A DNA stretch of 64,000 bases from an uncultured Desulfobacteraceae bacterium (GTDB lineage Bacteria > Desulfobacterota > Desulfobacteria > Desulfobacterales > UBA5852): assembly GCA_913060875.1 (NCBI GenBank), contig CAJXSL010000001.1:124001-188000 (forward strand). The letters run 5' to 3'. A model generated the notes under the pieces. It made no database searches, had not been told where the DNA came from, and saw only the letters and a program-made list of their open reading frames with translations. The translations under genes were made by a program, and so were the position numbers. Below are positions 27,276 to 35,510 of this stretch, piece by piece. Position 1 is the stretch's first letter; every line of letters begins with the position of its first letter.

Positions 27276-28451
27276 ATGTCGAATGAGATGGAACTTGTTG
27301 GCAATTGGAATTATCCGACGGCCATTCGCTTCGGGGCCGGACGCATCAGCGAACTGCCGGACGCCTGCCGGGAGCTGGGCATGGCGCGCCCCCTTCTGGT
27401 CACGGATCCCGGACTGGCGGAACTGCCCATGGTGCCGGCGGTTTTGGATCGCTGCCGCAGCGAGGGGCTGGGCTGCGAACTGTTTGCCGATGTCCAGGGC
27501 AACCCGGTGGAAGCCAATGTCACGGCCGGGGTGGCGGCCTTCCGTGCCGGCAAACATGACGGGGTCATCGCTTTGGGCGGCGGCAGCGCTCTGGATGTGG
27601 GCAAAGCCGTGGCCCTGATGGTGGGCCAGACACGCCCCCTCTGGGATTTTGAAGACCGTGAAGACTGGTACACCCGGGTCAATGTCGACGGCATGGCCCC
27701 GGTGGTGGCCGTGCCCACAACCGCCGGTACGGGGTCCGAAGTCGGGCGCGCCTCGGTCATTACCGATGAACGGGACCACACCAAGAAGATCATTTTTCAC
27801 CCCCGTATGCTGCCGGCTTTAGTGATTGCCGATCCGGAACTGACGCTGGGGCTGCCGCCGAAGATAACGGCCGCGGTGGGAATGGATGCCCTGTCCCATA
27901 ACCTGGAAGCCTTCTGCAGCCCGTTTTATCACCCCATGGCCCAGGGTATGGCCCTGGAAGGCATGCGGCTGGTCAAAGCGTGGCTGCCGACGGCCTGCCG
28001 ACAGGGTGACCATATCACCGCCCGGGCCCACATGCTGGTGGCCTCCACCATGGGGGCGGCCGCCTTCCAGAAAGGGCTCGGCGCCATGCATGCCATGAGC
28101 CATCCCTGCGGTGCCGTCCTGAATACCCACCACGGCTTGACCAACGCCGTGGTCATGCCCTATGTGCTGGTGTTCAATCGCCCGGCCATCGAAGAGAGGA
28201 TCACGGCCCTGGCCCGGTATCTGGACCTGCCGAAACCCTCCTTCCAGGCCGTCCTGGAGTGGATCATGGATCTGCGCGAAGAAATCGGCATTCCGGCTGA
28301 CCTGGCCGCCCTCGGGGTGACCGAGGACCAAATCGGACAACTGGCGGCCATGGCCGTGGCCGACCCATCGGCCGGAAGTAATCCGATTCCGCTCACCGTG
28401 GAAAACCTGACGGCCCTTTTTCAAAATGCCGTCCGGGGGCGGATCCATTGA
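27276..28451 (+). CDS. Iron-containing alcohol dehydrogenase
   Basis: A 391-residue group III alcohol dehydrogenase. NAD-binding GGGSALDVGKA near residue 98 and PTTAGTGSEV near 147 are present. Metal ligands are visible as Asp and His in GMDALSHNLE and two His in AMSHPCGAVLNTHHGLTN. It oxidises a primary alcohol or reduces an aldehyde. The tungsten-type aldehyde oxidoreductase next door could take the aldehyde on to the acid. An AAGGAAGGAA ribosome site precedes the ATG. Confidence 0.93.
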   Translation: MSNEMELVGNWNYPTAIRFGAGRISELPDACRELGMARPLLVTDPGLAELPMVPAVLDRCRSEGLGCELFADVQGNPVEANVTAGVAAFRAGKHDGVIALGGGSALDVGKAVALMVGQTRPLWDFEDREDWYTRVNVDGMAPVVAVPTTAGTGSEVGRASVITDERDHTKKIIFHPRMLPALVIADPELTLGLPPKITAAVGMDALSHNLEAFCSPFYHPMAQGMALEGMRLVKAWLPTACRQGDHITARAHMLVASTMGAAAFQKGLGAMHAMSHPCGAVLNTHHGLTNAVVMPYVLVFNRPAIEERITALARYLDLPKPSFQAVLEWIMDLREEIGIPADLAALGVTEDQIGQLAAMAVADPSAGSNPIPLTVENLTALFQNAVRGRIH

Positions 28452-28519
28452 TGATGCCGCCTGTCACCTTTCGTTCGGTATTGCCACCGACCGACAGGAT
28501 GCGTCCTATCATCGGGTTA

Positions 28520-28595
28520 GCGCATCGCCCATAGCGAGGGGACCAAACGTCCGGGCGCGTAGGTGCTGGCGATCCTCGGGTCCGGGGGTATGCGC
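28520..28595 (+). ncRNA. Possible structured leader before the aldehyde oxidoreductase gene
   Basis: GCGCAT (28520-28525) pairs with ATGCGC (28590-28595), enclosing a hairpin with GGAC/GTCC (28540-28543/28549-28552) extended by GCG/CGC (28534-28536/28556-28558). It lies 80-160 bp before a pterin-enzyme gene. I could not match it to the Moco riboswitch consensus, so this is a candidate structure only. Confidence 0.25.
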
Positions 28596-28677
28596 CTCCT
28601 GCTGACGGCGGCGATATCGATCCGGCCGCCTTGGGTGCCAGGTCCAGGACATCATTTATCTATAGAGGAGAAACGCC

Positions 28678-30510
28678 ATGCACGGCTTCATGGGAAAAAT
28701 ACTGGTTGTTGATCTTACCGGGCGCAAGACAACGATGCTGGCGAAAGACGCGGCGTATTACCGGGCCCATTTGGGGGGGGCCTTCTTGGCGGCCAGATTG
28801 TTCGAAGAATTTATGGCCGGTGAGGACATGCAAGATCCCTTCGGGCCTGGAAACCCCATCGTCTTTGCCACCGGCCCGCTGGCGGGTGTGTCGGTTTGCG
28901 GATCCACGCGGGTCAATGTCCTGTCGCTGTCGCCTGAAACGCCGGGTATTTTTGCCAGCCAGGCCGGTGGTGAATTCGGTCCGGATATCAAACGGGCCGG
29001 TTTCGATGCTCTGGTGGTCACCGGAGCGTCGGAAACGCCGGTTTTCCTGGACATCCGCAACGACCGGGTTATCTTCGAAGATGCCGCGGCATTGTGGGGT
29101 CAGGACCGCCTGAGTGCCTACAATCGCCTGAAGGCGGAGACGACAGGAAACGCTTCCATTGCCACCATCGGGCCGGCGGGCGAGAACCGGGTGCGCCACG
29201 CCAACGTTATGTTCGAACCGGATCACTACGCGGGGCGGGGCGGCCTGGGGGCCGTCATGGGCGCCAAAAACCTCAAAGCCATCCGGATCGGCGGCAACCG
29301 TCCGGTGGCCTTTCACGATGCGGAAACCGTCAAAGCGATCAACAAGGCGGGGGCGGCGTCCTTTGCGGCCTCTTATAAAAAAAATCCCGCCAGCTTTCTG
29401 GGGGTATTGAAAACCTACGGCACTTTCGGCCTGCTAATGCTCAACCAGGACGTCGGCAACCTGCCGGTGAACAATTTCAACCAGGCCCAGGTCGACGACG
29501 ATCGTTTCCAGGCGGATATAGACCACGAAACGATTGGCACGACGGCCGTCGGGCGGCGCAATCCGTGCAAGGGGTGCTACCTGGGATGTAAGAAGAACTC
29601 CGCGACAGACGCCGGGCACACAGCCCTGGCGGAATATGAGAGCATGGCCCTGCTGGGTCCTAACCTGGGCATTACGGATCTGACCCAGGCCATGGAAGCC
29701 AGTGAAATCTGCAACCGGCTCGGCATGGATACCATTTCCACCGGGGCGCTGATCTCCTATCTGATGGACGGTTTCGCGCACGGCGACCTGGATGAAAAGG
29801 AACTGGGATTTACCATCCGTTTCGGCCAGGCCGATGCGGTTTGCGACCTGATCCGGAAGATCGCCCGCCGGGAAGGGAAAATCGGCAACCTGCTGGCCGA
29901 CGGCATCGATACCTGCTGCCGTGAGTTGGGGCCGCAAACCTTTCGGCATCGTCGGTTTGCCAAAGGCATGGGTTTGCCGGCCCACCTGCCGCGGGTCAAA
30001 CCCGGCATTGGTTTCGGCTATCTGCACGGCCCCAACCCGGGCGATCACATGAAGGCCGAGCATGACTGGATCGCATCGAGCCCCGACGACTTGAAGGGTT
30101 TCAACATCGATGTCACCTCCGATGTTTTTGCCCTGGATCCTGCCAAGGTGACCATCTACCGGGCTACGCAGATCTACTACGCCGCCATGGACAGTCTGAG
30201 CGTATGCATGTTCATTTACGGACCGGGCAATATTTTGTCCTTCGACGATATCGTCAGGTTGGTGAATGCCGCCACCGGTTTCGACTTCACCTTCGACGAA
30301 CTCATGGCGGTTGGAGAACGTGCCATCCAGCTGCAGCGAAGGCTTTATACGGCGTTTGGCGGCCGCGATGAAGATTTGCTGCCCTACATGGAAACCCCCA
30401 TTCCCGGCGGCCCGACCAAGGGCAACCGCATTTCCCCGGAAGATTTCGCTGCTGCCCGGGCGCACTATTACAAGATTTGGGGATGGGACACCGGGGGCAT
30501 ACCGGGATAA
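28678..30510 (+). CDS. aor: Aldehyde:ferredoxin oxidoreductase (tungsten/molybdopterin)
   Basis: A 610-residue AOR-family enzyme that oxidises aldehydes to acids with ferredoxin. The N-terminal fold starts MHGFMGKILVVDLTGRK and has STRVNVLSLSPETPG for pterin binding. The 4Fe-4S ligands are Cys297, Cys300 and Cys304 (CKGCYLGC) plus Cys510 (SLSVCMFIYG). GPAGENRVRHANVMF is the typical pterin segment. The ribosome site GAGGAGAA is strong. No ferredoxin or pterin-biosynthesis gene is nearby. It could also detoxify aldehydes produced by the adjacent alcohol dehydrogenase. Confidence 0.95.
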   Translation: MHGFMGKILVVDLTGRKTTMLAKDAAYYRAHLGGAFLAARLFEEFMAGEDMQDPFGPGNPIVFATGPLAGVSVCGSTRVNVLSLSPETPGIFASQAGGEFGPDIKRAGFDALVVTGASETPVFLDIRNDRVIFEDAAALWGQDRLSAYNRLKAETTGNASIATIGPAGENRVRHANVMFEPDHYAGRGGLGAVMGAKNLKAIRIGGNRPVAFHDAETVKAINKAGAASFAASYKKNPASFLGVLKTYGTFGLLMLNQDVGNLPVNNFNQAQVDDDRFQADIDHETIGTTAVGRRNPCKGCYLGCKKNSATDAGHTALAEYESMALLGPNLGITDLTQAMEASEICNRLGMDTISTGALISYLMDGFAHGDLDEKELGFTIRFGQADAVCDLIRKIARREGKIGNLLADGIDTCCRELGPQTFRHRRFAKGMGLPAHLPRVKPGIGFGYLHGPNPGDHMKAEHDWIASSPDDLKGFNIDVTSDVFALDPAKVTIYRATQIYYAAMDSLSVCMFIYGPGNILSFDDIVRLVNAATGFDFTFDELMAVGERAIQLQRRLYTAFGGRDEDLLPYMETPIPGGPTKGNRISPEDFAAARAHYYKIWGWDTGGIPG

Positions 30511-30711
30511 AGGCGGATTGACATATCGTTTACGGAAGTCGGCCGATCGGCCCTGAAAAGGTGTTTTTAAAATCGGTTGCGATTGATTTTTTTTATGGAA
30601 ATACGTACGATCAATCCAGTCTGTATGCGGTAAAACGATCAGCCTCCACCTGAAAATCAAGGTGGGGCTCGGTTAGAAAGAATCGATTGAAACAAAAAAT
30701 CGTCTTTTCTA

Positions 30712-30739
30712 TTGATTTTCCGAAAAAATCCGCTAATAT
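30712..30739 (+). promoter_or_regulatory. Predicted promoter of the HU gene
   Basis: TTGATT (30712-30717) and TAATAT (30734-30739) are 16 bp apart, 57 bp before the GTG start, in an AT-rich stretch as expected for an abundant protein. Confidence 0.4.
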
Positions 30740-30795
30740 TGCAACATTAAAGGCATAGCCTGTTATTTCTCTTTCAACCCCTTAAAGGAGGTCCT

Positions 30796-31059
30796 GTGAC
30801 AAAAGCAGAATTGATTGAAAAAATGGCTAAGGATGCGGGCATCACCAAAGTCGCGGCCAAGGCGTCTCTGGAATCTTTTTTTGACGGCGTGAAGACCGGC
30901 CTGAAAAAACGCAACAGCAAGGTCACGCTGGTTGGCTTTGGTACGTTCCGGAAAGTCTACCGTAAAACCCGCATGGGTCGCAATCCTCAAACCGGAGAAA
31001 AAATCAAGATCAAGGGCAAAAATGCCGTGACCTTCAAAGCCGGTAAAAATTTAGTTTAG
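30796..31059 (+). CDS. hup: HU-family DNA-binding protein
   Basis: An 87-residue histone-like protein: TKAELIEKMAKDAGITK at the N-terminus, GFGTFRKVYRKTRMGRNPQT across the arm, GKNAVTFKAGKNL at the end. It bends and compacts DNA as a dimer. The start is GTG, preceded by AAAGGAGGT, an almost perfect ribosome site, and a strong terminator follows, so it is a single-gene unit with likely high expression. Confidence 0.95.
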   Translation: MTKAELIEKMAKDAGITKVAAKASLESFFDGVKTGLKKRNSKVTLVGFGTFRKVYRKTRMGRNPQTGEKIKIKGKNAVTFKAGKNLV

Positions 31060-31090
31060 CCTGCCGAAGGATTTTTCCTACGATTTTCGA

Positions 31091-31130
31091 GAACAGGGTG
31101 ACGTTTTATTCAAAATGCGTCACCCTGTTC
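31091..31130 (+). terminator. Intrinsic terminator of the HU gene
   Basis: GAACAGGGTGACG (31091-31103) pairs perfectly with CGTCACCCTGTTC (31118-31130), a 13-bp stem, followed by TTGTTT. It lies 32 bp after the stop. Confidence 0.9.
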
Positions 31131-31928
31131 TTGTTTACCCCCCCCCCCATGCGGTTGAACCGCTGGGCCTTTCACGCGTGGCCCCCCTTCTTCCGATACC
31201 TCCCGCCAAGCCCCTGAAGACTGACGTAATTTGTCAGCTGGTCTGACAAAAAATGTCAGGTCGACAACGGAGTGATTGCCTTGCCTCACCGAAGCTATTG
31301 GATTTACAACACTAATAAGCATTGTCTCAAATGGCATTGATTTTGCTAAATTTCACCCTTCGGGCTTTGGCATCCATCTATATCGTCAGGTCAGATTTTA
31401 TCCCTGCCGGTTGTTTTATCCCGTTCTCGTATGGTGTGAATAATCGATGTCGGACGATGTCAAAAGTGTCCGATCCGTTTTTGCCTGTAATTGATAACGG
31501 TCTGTGACAGTTTGCTCTCACCTCTGCATCTATTAGCGATGAATGCATTCGTTAGCGGTCGAAATGATTTGGGAAGCACTGCCGGAGATAAAGGTGCGGT
31601 ACGGTGTTATCTATTGTTCGTTCAGAGGTGGTAGATTTTGGTTCCGAGTAAGGTCTGAGCGATTTTTCCCGCTTCGCGGGATATTATCCCGCTAGACGGG
31701 ACTTCCCGTCTGTCCTATTCTCTGCGGAGGGTGGAAACCGCAGGAATAGTATACTATTTCGAGGATTTCAAAAGAGCGAAAACGCCGCTCGGGGCCAAAA
31801 GATGCCATTTCTGGATGGACACCATCTATATGCGCGGTGGCAGGCCCCTCAGGCCAACCCGTCGGCAGTGGTCTACTGCAAACGGTGATGCCGTAAATGG
31901 TTAACCTAAATTAGTTGGAGATTCTGGC
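31131..31928 (+). other. Long intergenic stretch
   Basis: About 800 bp without a supported gene. It begins with a run of ten C (31139-31148), contains two small hairpins (CCCGCTTCGCGGG near 31669; AGACGGG/CCCGTCT near 31695-31711), a TTCTCTGCGG/CCGCAGGAA pair (31721-31745) and a family C repeat (31800-31824). It must hold the promoter of the sensory operon at 31929, which I could not pin down. Confidence 0.5.
31800..31824 (+). repeat. Repeat family C
   Basis: AGATGCCATTTCTGGATGGACACCA matches 48318-48342 at all but three or four of 25 positions. Both copies are noncoding and lie upstream of operons. Confidence 0.5.
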
Positions 31929-32393
31929 ATGGGTGATCTTTCCGGCGATATCGCCAATTCAATCTACCATAAAACCGTTGCCACCCTTGAAGGCCATGTT
32001 TCGATGAGCGGCAAGATGCTGGAACTGTTGATGCTGATTGACGGGCATACGACACTTCGGGTGATTGCAGCGCGGATGAATATCAGCCTGTCGGATCTAC
32101 GCCCTCTGTTATCCAAACTCATGGCATATGGTTTGGTCGAGGAAGCACAGGAGAGTACCGATTTAATCCCGCCACAATTCTACCGCTACATGGTCAGGCA
32201 ACTTTCCAGCATCACAGGCCCGATCGCGCAGGTGATGGTCGAGGATGCGGTCGCGGAGGTCAGCAACGGATCTGCCCATGTGCCCCTCAACAGAGCGGAT
32301 GCGCTCATTGAAATACTGGGGCGGCAGATTCCGGATGAAAACCAGAAGGCCCTTTTTATAAAAAACATGCTTGAAAAATTACAAGGTGTCTAA
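31929..32393 (+). CDS. Winged-helix-like regulatory protein, unknown
   Basis: A 154-residue soluble protein. LLMLIDGHTTLRVIAARMNIS then SDLRPLLSKLMAYGLVEEA (about residues 34-75) has the pattern of a winged helix: a helix-turn-helix then a helix leading to a beta wing. The C-terminal half (VMVEDAVAEVSN...) is helical, resembling a small sensory or dimerisation domain. TTGGAGA precedes ATG 31929. It is the first gene of a four-gene set with a zinc-ribbon/HAMP protein and two PhnD-like proteins; it may be their cytoplasmic output. Confidence 0.7.
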   Translation: MGDLSGDIANSIYHKTVATLEGHVSMSGKMLELLMLIDGHTTLRVIAARMNISLSDLRPLLSKLMAYGLVEEAQESTDLIPPQFYRYMVRQLSSITGPIAQVMVEDAVAEVSNGSAHVPLNRADALIEILGRQIPDENQKALFIKNMLEKLQGV

Positions 32394-32422
32394 TTCGTGA
32401 AGGACGAAGGGAGATCGGCCAT

Positions 32423-33484
32423 ATGATTATCCACTGCGAAGAGTGTGGAAAACGATACAAAATTGATGACAGCAAAATCGTCAAAGACCGTGCGATTTTC
32501 AACTGTCCCAATTGCAAAAGCAAGATTGAAGTCCTGAAACCGAGACAAAAAGTGGAGTCCATTGATCCGATACCCGACCAGGCGGACCTGATGGATGAAA
32601 AAAGTGCGGCTTCCGGCTCATTCCAGACCGTCGGGCAAGTGGAAAAGGCCGCCCCAAAACGTCCGCGCCAGGATTGGCATGTTGAGCCGGAAACCACTCC
32701 CCAAATACAAAAAACCCCGGGTTTGACAGTCGGGAAAAAGCTTTTATTCGTATTCCTGATGTTTGTTGTGTTGACGGGTGCCATCCTTGCAGCTGTCTAC
32801 ATGAAATTTGTCCCCGCGCTATTGCACGATCAGGTCAATCTGCGCACCTATTCCATTTCGCGATCGTTAGCGGCGGCTATTCAGCAGCCCCTGCTGATCA
32901 AGAACTATCTGCTTGTCAATAAAATGGCCGAAACCAATGCCAATTTGCCGGGTGTCGCCTACGTATCGGTGCTCAATAAGCGGGGGATGGTGATTGCCGG
33001 AATCTTGGGGGATGCGTCACGGTTCGACCCGGATTTTATTGCCCAGATCAAAGCGAATGGTTTCCCCAAAGAAATTTCGACCCGGAACAGAATCCCTGGC
33101 GGTGCCAGTGAAAGTAAGTTGGACTACAGTGTCGGCGGGCATAACATTCACGATGTGGCCGTGGCAATAGGCGACACCGGTGGTGAAGCCCATGTGGGAC
33201 TGTTTACCGAGGATGTTGAAATGGCGGTTCAGCAAAGCTTGATTCCTCTCCTGGTGCTTTTGGGGGTTATTGCCGTTTTAGGTGGCCTCAGCCATCTGCT
33301 GGTTGCCCGTACGATATCCGTCCCGATTCGCTCCCTGACCCGGTCGGCCGAGAAAATCAGTCTGGGCGAAATTGACCTGCCGATCGAAGTCAAGGGCGGC
33401 GGAGAAATCGGGGATTTGGCCGCATCCCTGGAGCGGATGCGCTTTTCCATCAAAGCGGCTATGAATCGATTACGGCGCAATTAA
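32423..33484 (+). CDS. Zinc-ribbon membrane protein with periplasmic sensor and HAMP
   Basis: A 353-residue protein. An N-terminal MJ0042-type zinc ribbon (IIHCEECGKRYKIDD...FNCPNCKSKI, residues 2-36) is followed by a Pro/Lys linker, TM1 (about 105-128), a periplasmic domain of about 140 residues, TM2 (about 273-293) and a HAMP domain (VPIRSLTRSAEKISLGEID) at the C-terminus. There is no kinase, cyclase or methyl-accepting domain after HAMP, which is unusual: the output must be supplied in trans. It precedes two PhnD-like periplasmic proteins, which are good candidates for its ligands. Confidence 0.8.
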   Translation: MIIHCEECGKRYKIDDSKIVKDRAIFNCPNCKSKIEVLKPRQKVESIDPIPDQADLMDEKSAASGSFQTVGQVEKAAPKRPRQDWHVEPETTPQIQKTPGLTVGKKLLFVFLMFVVLTGAILAAVYMKFVPALLHDQVNLRTYSISRSLAAAIQQPLLIKNYLLVNKMAETNANLPGVAYVSVLNKRGMVIAGILGDASRFDPDFIAQIKANGFPKEISTRNRIPGGASESKLDYSVGGHNIHDVAVAIGDTGGEAHVGLFTEDVEMAVQQSLIPLLVLLGVIAVLGGLSHLLVARTISVPIRSLTRSAEKISLGEIDLPIEVKGGGEIGDLAASLERMRFSIKAAMNRLRRN

Positions 33485-33517
33485 TATGGGGGACTCATTT
33501 CGATTGGAGAGATCATA

Positions 33518-34339
33518 ATGCGATGTCTATATGCTGTTCTGATATTGTTGATGAGTTTGTTGCCGGCAACGGCACCGGCCGCCGATTCTTATAAACTTTC
33601 CATGCTGCCGCGCTACTCTTCGGAGGAGATCAACCGGCGGATAAGTCCCCTGGCGGGCTATCTGGCTGAAAAAACAGGTGCCAAAATCGAAGCGGTTCTC
33701 ACCAGCGACTTTGCACAGTATGAAAAGCAGCTTAAGAGTGGATCGATCGCCATGGGGTACGAAAATCCCTATATCTATACGCTGGTATCCGATACCCACG
33801 AAGCCCTTGCCATGGCGGTGAAGGGCAAGGATCGGGACAAGTTTCGTGGGATTATTATTACACGCACGGACAGTGGCATATCGGCCCTGACCGATTTGCG
33901 GGGCAAAAAAGTTTCGATCGTAGGATCCACTTCGGCGGGCGGTTATCTTTCCCAGAAACTGTCCCTGATGGAGGTTGGCATCGATGTCGAAACCGACTGC
34001 GCGATAACCGAGGCGGTGGACAACAAACAGGAGAACGTCATTCTGGCCGTCTATACCGGAGAGGCCGATGCCGGGTTTATTCGAGAGTCGGCCTTGCACC
34101 AGGCGGACAGCTATATCTCGCCGGCGCAAATACGGGTTGTCAGTGACTGTGCCTGGCTTCCCAACTGGGCTTTTTCAGTAGACCGGGCATTGCCGGCCAC
34201 AATGAAAAAAGAGATTCAAACGGCGCTTCTGGGCCTGACACCGGATCATCCCGTCATGCAGGCGCTTAAAATCGAGCGTTTCCGATCGGCTGCGGACCAG
34301 GATTACGATCCTGTGCGGCGGGCTTCGAATCCACATTAG
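33518..34339 (+). CDS. PhnD-like periplasmic substrate-binding protein, copy 1
   Basis: A 273-residue exported protein with a signal peptide (AVLILLMSLLPATAPA). It belongs to the phosphate/phosphite/phosphonate binding family: YKLSMLPRYSSEEI, SIAMGYENPYIYTLVSD, and the ligand-loop-like VGSTSAGGYLSQK. No PhnC/PhnE transporter genes are nearby, so it is unlikely to serve uptake here. Together with the upstream HAMP protein, a periplasmic ligand-sensing role is the better guess. Copy 2 follows after 54 bp and matches it closely throughout. Confidence 0.85.
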   Translation: MRCLYAVLILLMSLLPATAPAADSYKLSMLPRYSSEEINRRISPLAGYLAEKTGAKIEAVLTSDFAQYEKQLKSGSIAMGYENPYIYTLVSDTHEALAMAVKGKDRDKFRGIIITRTDSGISALTDLRGKKVSIVGSTSAGGYLSQKLSLMEVGIDVETDCAITEAVDNKQENVILAVYTGEADAGFIRESALHQADSYISPAQIRVVSDCAWLPNWAFSVDRALPATMKKEIQTALLGLTPDHPVMQALKIERFRSAADQDYDPVRRASNPH

Positions 34340-34393
34340 GGAGCAATCGTCTTGCGAATCACTAGGACAATCTTGCGTAAAACAGGGTGGGTA

Positions 34394-35221
34394 ATGAACA
34401 GAACAGCCATCGTTTTCTATCTTATCATAGGCGTGGTCTTCCTGTCGCCGGCATGGTGCGGTGCTGAGGATGTGTATGAATTTTCCATGTTGCCCAGGTA
34501 TTTCCCCAAGAAAATCAAAAGTATGATCGAGCCCTTGGCCGAGCACTTGTCCGGCGAGATCGGGGTATCCGTGAATCCGGTTCTGACCAAAGATTTCACT
34601 GAATACGAGACGCGTTTAAAAAATGGTGAAATCGAAATTGGCTACGAGAACCCCCTGGTCTATACGAAGGTTTCCGATAGCCATGAAGTCCTGGCCATGG
34701 CCCTCAAAGGCAAGGGCGGCGACCGCTTTCGCGGAATCATCATCGCGCGTCCGGATAGTGAAATCCAGACCATCAGGGATCTCAAACATAAAACGATCAT
34801 GATTGTCGGCCCGACGTCGGCCGGTGGTTTTCTATCCCAAAAACTGACGCTGGCCGAGAACGGAATTGCGGTCGAAAACGACTGCGATCTGGAGGTGGCC
34901 TCCGACAACAAGCAGGAGAATGTGATTATTTCCGTCAGCATTGGCGATGTGGATGCAGGGTTTATCCGGGAGTCCGCTCTGCATAGCGCCGATCAGTATA
35001 TCCAGCCCGGAACCATCAACGTGGTGACGCCCTGTGCCTGGCTGCCGAACTGGGCCTTGTCGGTCAACCGCAATCTGCCGGCGGCCACGAAGGACGCCAT
35101 TCGAACGGCGATGATCGGATTGGAAAAAGACGCGCCCGTTCTCAAGGCGATGGGGGTCACTGGATTCCGGCCGGCGACGGATGACCAATACGATATTGTC
35201 CGGCAGGTTGCCGGACCATGA
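34394..35221 (+). CDS. PhnD-like periplasmic substrate-binding protein, copy 2
   Basis: A 275-residue exported protein, a clear tandem duplicate of the preceding gene: YEFSMLPRYFPKKI, EIEIGYENPLVYTKVSD, VGPTSAGGFLSQK, DAGFIRESALH and CAWLPNWALSVNR align without large gaps. Signal peptide (IVFYLIIGVVFLSPAWCGA). ATG 34394 is preferred over an in-frame TTG at 34352 because it puts the signal peptide at the N-terminus. Differences at SVGS/VGPT and in the middle suggest the two copies may bind different ligands. Confidence 0.85.
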   Translation: MNRTAIVFYLIIGVVFLSPAWCGAEDVYEFSMLPRYFPKKIKSMIEPLAEHLSGEIGVSVNPVLTKDFTEYETRLKNGEIEIGYENPLVYTKVSDSHEVLAMALKGKGGDRFRGIIIARPDSEIQTIRDLKHKTIMIVGPTSAGGFLSQKLTLAENGIAVENDCDLEVASDNKQENVIISVSIGDVDAGFIRESALHSADQYIQPGTINVVTPCAWLPNWALSVNRNLPAATKDAIRTAMIGLEKDAPVLKAMGVTGFRPATDDQYDIVRQVAGP

Positions 35222-35510
35222 TCATTGTCTTAGACGAACAATGCCTTATCCCCCGTTCCGTAGGGCGGTCAGAGGTGTAAAAGCTGGGGGGAGCTGCTGT
35301 GCTGCGGGATGCGTTCAGCCGCTTTCAGGCTAACGATGCACCCGGCAGAGGGCTCTCCCTATCTTTCCTTTTCCGGCACAGATATGTGATTTTTTTGCTG
35401 TTGCCGTTCCATCCCATGGGCAAACCGATTGACGCTAGAGATCCATTCCCCTATAGTCAGCAGCTTTGGTAATTATCGCATTGGAGGAGGCTGCTGCGGC
35501 GCAACCGATC

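Noticed and set aside
28452-28677. Known Moco/Tuco riboswitch before the tungsten enzyme gene
   Set aside because: The sequence does not show the consensus blocks I know; only a generic hairpin candidate is reported instead.
31139-31148. Run of ten C directly after the HU terminator
   Set aside because: A homopolymer is likely to be noise or a sequencing-prone site, with no further structure around it.
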